Shown: positions 34,264-39,202 of the stretch, in pieces
Position numbering within the stretch: position 1 is the first letter of the stretch
How the letters are laid out: the number at the start of each line of letters is the position of its first letter
Source of the DNA: an uncultured Flavonifractor sp.
GTDB lineage: Bacteria > Bacillota > Clostridia > Oscillospirales > Oscillospiraceae
Length of the DNA: 39,202 nucleotides
Reading direction: 5' to 3'
Assembly (NCBI RefSeq): GCF_944387675.1
Contig: NZ_CALXFV010000006.1
Coordinates: 1-39,202 of the forward strand
Program-made: the position numbers and the translations under genes
Notes under the pieces: model-generated
Told to the model about the DNA's origin: nothing
Database searches by the model: none
Seen by the model: the letters and a program-made list of their open reading frames with translations, nothing else

Positions 34264-36408
34264 ATGGGTAAGCAGAAGCTGCGCAACATTCTGTCCGTGA
34301 TGCTGAGCCTTGCCCTGGTGTTCTCCCTGTCCATTCCGGCGCTGGCTGCGGAGGGTGAGACGCATCTGACCATCATCGGCACCTCGGACACCCACGGCAA
34401 CATTTGGGGCTATTCCTATGAGGACATGAAGGAGAGCAGCGGAGACGGCCTGGCCCGGATCTCCACCTATGTCAGCCAGGTGCGTGCGGAGAACCCCAAC
34501 ACCATCCTGGTGGACGCGGGAGACACCATCCAGGGAACCATCATGACCGACGACCTCTACTCCAAGGACACGGAAAACCATCCGGTACCCGCCGCGCTGA
34601 ACTACATGGGCTACGACGCTTGGACCCTGGGCAACCATGAGTTCAACTTCGGGGTGGACACCCTGAAGGCCATCCTGGCCCAGGCCGATATGCCGGTGCT
34701 GGCCGCCAACATCAAGAATACCGATGGCAGCTACCTCACCGGCGCAGGCTACACCATTGTGGAAAAGGGCGGCGTCAAGGTAGCCATTATCGGTGTGGAC
34801 ACCCCCAATATCCCCCGGTGGGACGGCACCAAGCAGGGGGTGGCGGAGCTGACCTTTGAACCTATGGCCGACGCGGTGGCGGAGTGTATCCAGGCCATCG
34901 GCGACAGTGCTGACGTGATTATGGTGTGCGCCCATGCCGGTCTGGCGGCGGAGTACTCCACCGACGGCTCCGACGCCGCCCAAACCATCCTGGACAAGTG
35001 TCCCGAGGTAGATGTACTCCAGCTGGGCCACACCCACACCACCTATGTGAGCAACGACGGCCCCATCCCTGTGGGTGAGACCAACAACAACGCCGCTGTG
35101 GTTCTCCGGTACGACCTGACCCTCAATGCCGATAAGGAGATCACCTCCGCCGCGGTGCAGCTGATCCCCATGACCGGCATTGAACCTGACCAGGGTCTGC
35201 GGGAGGTCCCCGCCATCCAGACCGCCCAGGAGAAGACGGTGTCCTTCATCCAGGACAATGTGCTGGGCCACGCCGCCGCCGACTTCCAGCCTGCCAACGA
35301 GATTTCCGGCATCCCTGCCGGGCGGATTATGGATACCGCCGTCATCGACCTCATCGGTACCGTACAGCTGGAGAATTCCGGCGCCGATGTCACCGCCGTG
35401 GCCCTCTTCAAGGACACCAGCGATTTGAAGCAGGGCGATTTGAACTACGGCAACATGTTCGACATCTACAAGTATCCCAATGTGCTCTATACCGTAAAGG
35501 TGACCGGCGCGGAGATGAAGGCCTACATGGAGTGGGCAGCCGAGTGCTGGAACCAGTGGCAGCCGGGAGATATCAACATCTCCTTCAACCCGGACAAGGC
35601 GGGCTACCTCCATGACCACTTCTGCGGCCTGAATTACGAGGTGAACCTGTCCAAGCCTGCCGGTGAGCGGATCGAGAACGTGACTTTCCAGGGTCAGCCC
35701 CTTAGCGACGAGATGACCCTCACCCTCTGCGTCAACGACTACCGCTATACCGGCCTGAAGAACGAGGGCATTATCTCCGGGGAGAAAGAGTGGGAGTCCT
35801 CTGCCTCCGTCCGGGACATGCTGGTGGCTTATTTGGCTGAGCATGACCCTCTGGAACCCAAGGTGGACAACAACTGGAAGATCACCGGTGTGGACCTGCA
35901 AACAGACAGCCCGGAGCGGGCCGCCTATATTGAAAAGGTCAACTCCGGCGCCCTGGCCACCCCCTACAACAAGAGCATCAATCTCAACCAGCCCAATAAT
36001 GTCATCGTCAATGGGGTGCTCTACTCCGCCGCCACCGCCGTGGACGCCGCCGGCAATACCTATTACCGTCTGCGGGATTTGGCCACCGCCTTCAACGGTA
36101 CCACGGCCCAGTTCAATCCCTACTGGCTCAAGTCCGCCTATATTGCCCTGAACACCCCGTATACCGAGCGAGCCCTGGAAATGCCGGAGCAGATGCCGGT
36201 TCAGGGTACGCCTTTCTCCCTGGCCATCAGCGCCGACGGCAATTCCCACCTGATCGACGCTATCCTGGTGCAGAATGTGCTGGGCGGCAACTATTATGTC
36301 ACCGTGGAGGGCATCAATACCCTGCTGGGCATCAACGCTGTTGAGACTGACGGCGTGCTCACCCTTACCGCCGACTCCGCCGGCCCCGGCTCGGGCAACG
36401 CCGGCTGA
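34264..36408 (+). CDS. Secreted 5'-nucleotidase / 2',3'-cyclic phosphodiesterase-type phosphatase
   Basis: A 714-residue exported protein. Signal peptide residues 1-29 (MLSLALVFSLSIPALAA, cleavage AxA). The N-terminal metallophosphoesterase domain (about 33-310) shows the metal ligands SDTHG, VDAGDTIQG, LGNHEFNFG, an HAG motif and QLGHTHT. The 5'-nucleotidase C-terminal substrate domain (about 330-560) contains NYGNMFDIYKYPN and VCVNDYR-like LCVNDYR. The last 130 residues resemble a stalk/copper-amine-oxidase-N-like domain (YYRLRDLATAFNGTTAQF). It probably releases phosphate and nucleosides from extracellular nucleotides. GAAAGGAGC lies 8 nt before the ATG. It stands alone between its own promoter and terminator. 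No sortase motif is visible, so it is probably released or held by the stalk domain. Confidence 0.92.
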   Translation: MGKQKLRNILSVMLSLALVFSLSIPALAAEGETHLTIIGTSDTHGNIWGYSYEDMKESSGDGLARISTYVSQVRAENPNTILVDAGDTIQGTIMTDDLYSKDTENHPVPAALNYMGYDAWTLGNHEFNFGVDTLKAILAQADMPVLAANIKNTDGSYLTGAGYTIVEKGGVKVAIIGVDTPNIPRWDGTKQGVAELTFEPMADAVAECIQAIGDSADVIMVCAHAGLAAEYSTDGSDAAQTILDKCPEVDVLQLGHTHTTYVSNDGPIPVGETNNNAAVVLRYDLTLNADKEITSAAVQLIPMTGIEPDQGLREVPAIQTAQEKTVSFIQDNVLGHAAADFQPANEISGIPAGRIMDTAVIDLIGTVQLENSGADVTAVALFKDTSDLKQGDLNYGNMFDIYKYPNVLYTVKVTGAEMKAYMEWAAECWNQWQPGDINISFNPDKAGYLHDHFCGLNYEVNLSKPAGERIENVTFQGQPLSDEMTLTLCVNDYRYTGLKNEGIISGEKEWESSASVRDMLVAYLAEHDPLEPKVDNNWKITGVDLQTDSPERAAYIEKVNSGALATPYNKSINLNQPNNVIVNGVLYSAATAVDAAGNTYYRLRDLATAFNGTTAQFNPYWLKSAYIALNTPYTERALEMPEQMPVQGTPFSLAISADGNSHLIDAILVQNVLGGNYYVTVEGINTLLGINAVETDGVLTLTADSAGPGSGNAG

Positions 36409-36423
36409 GGCAAGCCTACAAGC

Positions 36424-36456
36424 AAGGACCAGCTCCTTTCGGAGCTGGTCCTTTTT
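36424..36456 (+). terminator. Intrinsic terminator of the nucleotidase gene
   Basis: AAGGACCAGCTCC / GGAGCTGGTCCTT with loop TTTC, followed by a run of T. Confidence 0.95.
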
Positions 36457-36466
36457 CTATTTCCTC

Positions 36467-36539
36467 TTGACAAGTTTCCTTGTCAATGTTATGCTATGTC
36501 TGACAAGAAAACTTGTCATTATGACAGGAAAAATTGTCA
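36467..36539 (+). promoter_or_regulatory. Promoter with three operator palindromes for the Xre-DUF3169 operon
   Basis: The promoter is TTGACA (36467-36472), 17 nt, TATGCT (36490-36495). Three palindromes share the pattern TGACAAG-N4-CTTGTCA: O1 TTGACAAG-TTTC-CTTGTCAA (36467-36486, containing the -35), O2 TGACAAG-AAAA-CTTGTCA (36501-36518, at the expected start) and O3 TGACAGG-AAAA-ATTGTCA (36522-36539, one half-site change each side). Binding of the encoded Xre protein would block its own promoter. Confidence 0.85.
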
Positions 36540-36555
36540 AACTGGAGGCGATACC

Positions 36556-36762
36556 ATGCCACTTTATAATCGGCTGAAGGAGCACCGGGCCCGGCTGGGG
36601 GTCAACCAGCAGGAGCTGGGCCGTCTGGCGGGGGTGTCTCGGCAGACCATCAGCCAAATTGAGCGGGGGGATTACTCCCCCTCCGTCACTCTGGCCCTGA
36701 AGCTGGCCAGGCTGTGCGGCGTCACTGTGGAGGATATTTTCAGCTATGAGGAGGAGAGTTGA
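36556..36762 (+). CDS. Small Xre/HTH_3 transcriptional regulator
   Basis: A 68-residue single-domain helix-turn-helix protein (YozG/Cro type): LGVNQQELGRLAGVSRQTISQIERGDYSPSV is shown here only by its parts VNQQELGRLAGVSRQTISQI (about 17-36) and LKLARLCGVTVEDIF near the end. No ligand-binding domain is present. The ATG at 36556 has TGGAGG 8 nt upstream; a longer frame from 36496 would run through the operators and has no ribosome site. The stop is 1 nt before the DUF3169 start. Such small regulators beside DUF3169-like membrane proteins are common in Firmicutes. It very likely represses its own operon through the three palindromes upstream. Confidence 0.9.
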   Translation: MPLYNRLKEHRARLGVNQQELGRLAGVSRQTISQIERGDYSPSVTLALKLARLCGVTVEDIFSYEEES

Positions 36763-36763
36763 G

Positions 36764-37507
36764 ATGAAGGATCAGGTTGCGCGGGAAAACCGGAAGGCGC
36801 TGCCCAAGTTTTTTGGCACAGTGCTGCTCTTCGCCCTGTTGGGGGGCGTGGGCGGCTTTCTGGTAAGCATCGCCGGCTTCTCCGGCCTGGCCGGTCGGGC
36901 GGCGGAGGGCCTGGTGGAGCTGCTGGGGACGGTGGTACCCTGGGGCATTCCGGTGAGCTCGACGGTGCTGCTGGGCATCGGTCTGGGGCTGTACTGCTCC
37001 GCCAAGGGCCGGTACGGCCGGTGGGACGGTGAGGATGAGGATACGGCGGAGGGCATCGAGGTCACCCTCAGCTATGCGCTTCTCCTTACCGCCCTGGCCA
37101 CCGTGGTAGACTTTTTCTTCCTGTCGGCGGTCTTTCTCTGCGACGTCCCTCTGGTGACCACCATCTTCTTCCTGGTCTCCATCGTCCTGGTCATCCTGCT
37201 CCAGCAGAAGGCCATTGACCTGTCCCGGCGGATGAACCCGGAGAAGCAGGGCAGCGTATACGACGTCAAATTCCAGAAAAAGTGGATGGACAGCTGCGAT
37301 GAGGCAGAGAAGGCCCAGATGGGTCAGGCGGCCTACCAGGCCTTCCGGGTGGCCACCGGCACCTGTCTGGCGCTGTGGGTTGTACTCACAGTGCTGAATT
37401 TCTCCTTTGACATCGGTCTGCTCCCCGTCCTGATGGTGCTAATCATTTACGGGGCGCTCCAGGTCACCTACTGCCTGACCTGCATTCGGCTCAGCCGCTC
37501 CAAATAA
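36764..37507 (+). CDS. DUF3169-like integral membrane protein
   Basis: A 247-residue protein with about six membrane segments (residues about 16-38, 48-68, 98-120, 126-148, 197-217, 220-240). The loop after the fourth segment, RRMNPEKQGSVYDVKFQKKWMDSCDEAEK, is characterised here by NPEKQGSVYDVKFQKKWMDS, a landmark of the DUF3169 family. Function unknown. The ATG at 36764 is preceded by AGGAGGAGAG, inside the end of the regulator gene, so the pair is translationally linked. An upstream in-frame start at 36746 lies within the regulator gene and is not needed. A perfect 32-bp palindrome follows the stop and may end the transcript. Confidence 0.8.
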   Translation: MKDQVARENRKALPKFFGTVLLFALLGGVGGFLVSIAGFSGLAGRAAEGLVELLGTVVPWGIPVSSTVLLGIGLGLYCSAKGRYGRWDGEDEDTAEGIEVTLSYALLLTALATVVDFFFLSAVFLCDVPLVTTIFFLVSIVLVILLQQKAIDLSRRMNPEKQGSVYDVKFQKKWMDSCDEAEKAQMGQAAYQAFRVATGTCLALWVVLTVLNFSFDIGLLPVLMVLIIYGALQVTYCLTCIRLSRSK

Positions 37508-37513
37508 AAGAAG

Positions 37514-37725
37514 AGACTGTCGAAAAAGGCACATGTGCCTTTTTCGACAAGAGGCTGCATGACGGATGGGGCTCGATTTCTTGCGAAAAAGTCACCCCAT
37601 CCGTCATGAGAAGTGTCATTTCCGAGGCACATGTCCCCGGAAATGACGGATTTTGATTTTATTCCGTCGCCTGCGGGCGACGGAACTCTGCGAGGCTTCC
37701 TCTGAGGAAGGTTTTTCGACAGACT
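37514..37725 (+). repeat. Interspersed repeat with inverted ends (copy B, 212 bp)
   Basis: It begins AGACTGTCGAAAAAGGC and ends TTTTTCGACAGACT, so its ends are inverted repeats matching copy A (15996-16111, opposite strand). Inside are a perfect 32-bp palindrome (37518-37549, centre ACATGT), a GACGGATGGGG/CCCCATCCGTC hairpin, a GTCATTTCCG/CGGAAATGAC hairpin, TTCCGTCGCC/GGCGACGGAA and CTTCCTC/GAGGAAG. It lies between the convergent DUF3169 and hydrogenase genes, 6 nt after the DUF3169 stop. It encodes nothing recognisable. Confidence 0.85.
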
Positions 37726-37754
37726 GAAGTCCGGTCCCTCTGGGACCGGACTTC
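37726..37754 (-). terminator. Hairpin after the hydrogenase gene
   Basis: GAAGTCCGGTCCC / GGGACCGGACTTC, a 13-bp perfect stem with loop TCT, 8 nt beyond the hydrogenase stop. It directly abuts repeat copy B, just as the 15956-15994 hairpin abuts copy A. Confidence 0.8.
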
Positions 37755-37762
37755 TTGCTGCG

Positions 37763-39202
37763 TTACAGGCGGTAGCGCTTCTGCTTGATATAGTTGCAGT
37801 GGAGCAGCTCGTGGGCCTTGTGGCCGCCGGGCTCGCCCAGATAGGAATGGTACACCGTCTGGACCACCGGATTTTTGTGGCTGCGGCGGTACTCCATATT
37901 CTCGTCCTGCTGATACAGGGCGGCGGCCCGAAGGGCCTTGATATCGGTAAAGTTGCGCACATCGGCGTGCTGGATGGGCTGGCCGCCGCCGTTGATGCAC
38001 CCGCCGGGGCAGGCCATGAACTCCACAAAGTCATATTGCAGGGAGCCGTCCCGAATGCCGTCCAGCACCAGCTTCACGTTGTGCAGACCGGAGGCCACGC
38101 ACACCCGCACCGTGCGGCCGGGCAGCTCATAGCTGGCCTCCTTGACCCCCTCCATACCCCGGACCTCGCGATACTCCATGGGGGCCACCTCGCCGTCGGT
38201 GAGTTCCTCCACCACGGTGCGCAGGGCAGCTTCCATCACACCGCCGGAGGCGCCGAAGATGGTGGACGCGCCGGTGGAAATACCCAGCATCTCGTCAAAT
38301 TCTCCCTCAGGCAGATGGTCGAAGAGCATACCCGCCTGGGTAATCATCCGGCCCAGCTCCCGGGTGGTGAGGGACACGTCCACCGGCAGGCAGCCGTTGG
38401 GCAGCCGCTGTTCCTCCCGGCGGACCTCATACTTCTTGGCGGTACAGGGCATGATGGACACCACGAAGATGTCGTCCGGGTCGATGTCCGCCATCTCGGC
38501 GTAGTAGGTCTTCACCAGGGAGCCGAACATCTGCTGGGGAGACTTGCAGGTGGATACATTGGCCATCATTTCCGGGGCGTGCTGCTCCATATACCGAATC
38601 CAGCCGGGAGAGCAGGAGGTGATGAGGGGCAGCTTGCCGCCGTTGCGCAGCCGGTGGAGGAACTCGGTTCCCTCCTCCATGATGGTGAAGTCGGCGGCGG
38701 TGTCCACATCAAATACCTTGTCAAAGCCCAGCCGGCGCAGGGCGGTGATCATCTTGCCCTCCACGTTGGTACCGATGGGCATACCGAAGCATTCGCCCAG
38801 GGTCACCCGGACGGAGGGAGCGGGACCCACCACCACGTGCTTTTTGGGGTCGTTGAGGGCAGCAAGCACCTTGCCGGTGTCGTCCTTCTCGCTGAGGGCG
38901 CCGGTGGGGCAGGCCACGATGCACTGGCCGCAGGAGACGCAGTCCACCTCGTTCAAATCCCGGTCAAAGGCGCAGCCGATGTGGGTGGAGAAGCCCCGGT
39001 CGTTGGGACCGATGACGCCCACCTCCTGAGTGGCACGGCACACGGCGGTACACCGGCGGCAGAGGACGCACTTGGAGTTGTCCCGCACCAGGTGGGGGGC
39101 GGAGTCCTCAATCTGGGGGAACATGTTGTCGCTGGCGTAACGTACCGCGTCAATGCCCAGATCGGCGGCCAGCTGCAGCAGCTCACAGTGGCTGCTCCGG
39201 GA
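37763..39202 (-). CDS. hydA: [FeFe] hydrogenase catalytic subunit, 5' end outside the window
   Basis: 480 residues are present and the frame stays open to the window edge (ending upstream in HCELLQLAADLGIDAVRY), so the N-terminus is missing. Two [4Fe-4S] motifs are seen, CVLCRRCTAVC and CVSCGQCIVACP. The H-cluster domain has all three signatures: TSCSPGW (L1), MPCTAKK (L2) and FMACPGGCINGGGQP (L3), so the active site is intact. It should reduce protons or oxidise H2. The upstream CELLQLA stretch resembles the His/Cys cluster region of NAD-linked, HydABC-type enzymes, whose partner subunits would be encoded just beyond the edge. The C-terminus ends with a small-subunit-like tail (PVVQTVYHSYLGEPGGHKAHELLH). 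Confidence 0.95.
   Translation of the reverse strand, partial: SRSSHCELLQLAADLGIDAVRYASDNMFPQIEDSAPHLVRDNSKCVLCRRCTAVCRATQEVGVIGPNDRGFSTHIGCAFDRDLNEVDCVSCGQCIVACPTGALSEKDDTGKVLAALNDPKKHVVVGPAPSVRVTLGECFGMPIGTNVEGKMITALRRLGFDKVFDVDTAADFTIMEEGTEFLHRLRNGGKLPLITSCSPGWIRYMEQHAPEMMANVSTCKSPQQMFGSLVKTYYAEMADIDPDDIFVVSIMPCTAKKYEVRREEQRLPNGCLPVDVSLTTRELGRMITQAGMLFDHLPEGEFDEMLGISTGASTIFGASGGVMEAALRTVVEELTDGEVAPMEYREVRGMEGVKEASYELPGRTVRVCVASGLHNVKLVLDGIRDGSLQYDFVEFMACPGGCINGGGQPIQHADVRNFTDIKALRAAALYQQDENMEYRRSHKNPVVQTVYHSYLGEPGGHKAHELLHCNYIKQKRYRL

Noticed and set aside
34228..36249. 673-residue minus-strand frame opposite the nucleotidase
   Set aside because: The plus strand has a signal peptide and all metallophosphoesterase motifs; the minus frame has none.

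Overview
The window looks like a chromosomal segment of a GC-rich, Gram-positive, spore-forming anaerobe of the class Clostridia, most likely an Oscillospiraceae gut bacterium of the Flavonifractor/Pseudoflavonifractor/Lawsonibacter type. This rests on gene content, not a database search: LCP, VanW and LTA-synthase-type envelope proteins, both dipicolinate synthase subunits behind a sigma-K-like promoter, a split-P glycine cleavage system, a short-type SAH hydrolase and an [FeFe] hydrogenase. No phage, transposase, CRISPR array, rRNA or tRNA gene was seen.

Layout. 1-4028 (minus): 3'-truncated gene for a large secreted protein ending in 41-residue Cys repeats. 4331-6214: LTA-synthase-like membrane sulfatase. 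6307-9373 (minus): operon of a Crp/Fnr regulator, lipoprotein binding protein, permease and ATPase. 9495-9785: small unknown protein. 9929-15954: envelope block (LCP ligase, polysaccharide deacetylase, DUF2461, VanW protein, XpaC-like protein). 16118-20450: cobO, a structured-RNA candidate, ackA divergent from tmcAL, and a rhomboid-like protein without visible protease residues. 20531-22849: fusion of a polysaccharide pyruvyl transferase domain, two [4Fe-4S] motifs and an FrhB domain. 23125-26773: short radical SAM protein translationally coupled to ahcY, then a SAM-I riboswitch and metK. 26818-28266 (minus): dpaA-dpaB. 28341-34138: tandem glycine riboswitch controlling gcvT-gcvH-gcvPA-gcvPB-lpd. 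34264-36408: secreted 5'-nucleotidase. 36467-37507: autoregulated Xre repressor and DUF3169 membrane protein. 37763-39202 (minus): [FeFe] hydrogenase catalytic subunit, 5' end outside the window.

How the genes fit together. SAM/SAH turnover, glycine/one-carbon metabolism and cobalamin adenosylation all concern methyl and C1 chemistry, and two are riboswitch-controlled. AckA makes acetate and TmcAL consumes acetate to modify tRNA. Hydrogenase and acetate kinase fit a fermentative anaerobe.

The least explained items are: a repeat element found twice (15996-16111 and 37514-37725), each time between convergent genes and abutting a terminator hairpin; a structured RNA candidate at 16792-16991; three operator palindromes around the Xre promoter; the pyruvyl-transferase/ferredoxin/FrhB fusion; the shortened radical SAM protein coupled to ahcY; and the rhomboid-like zinc-ribbon protein. 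None amounts to a demonstrated new system.
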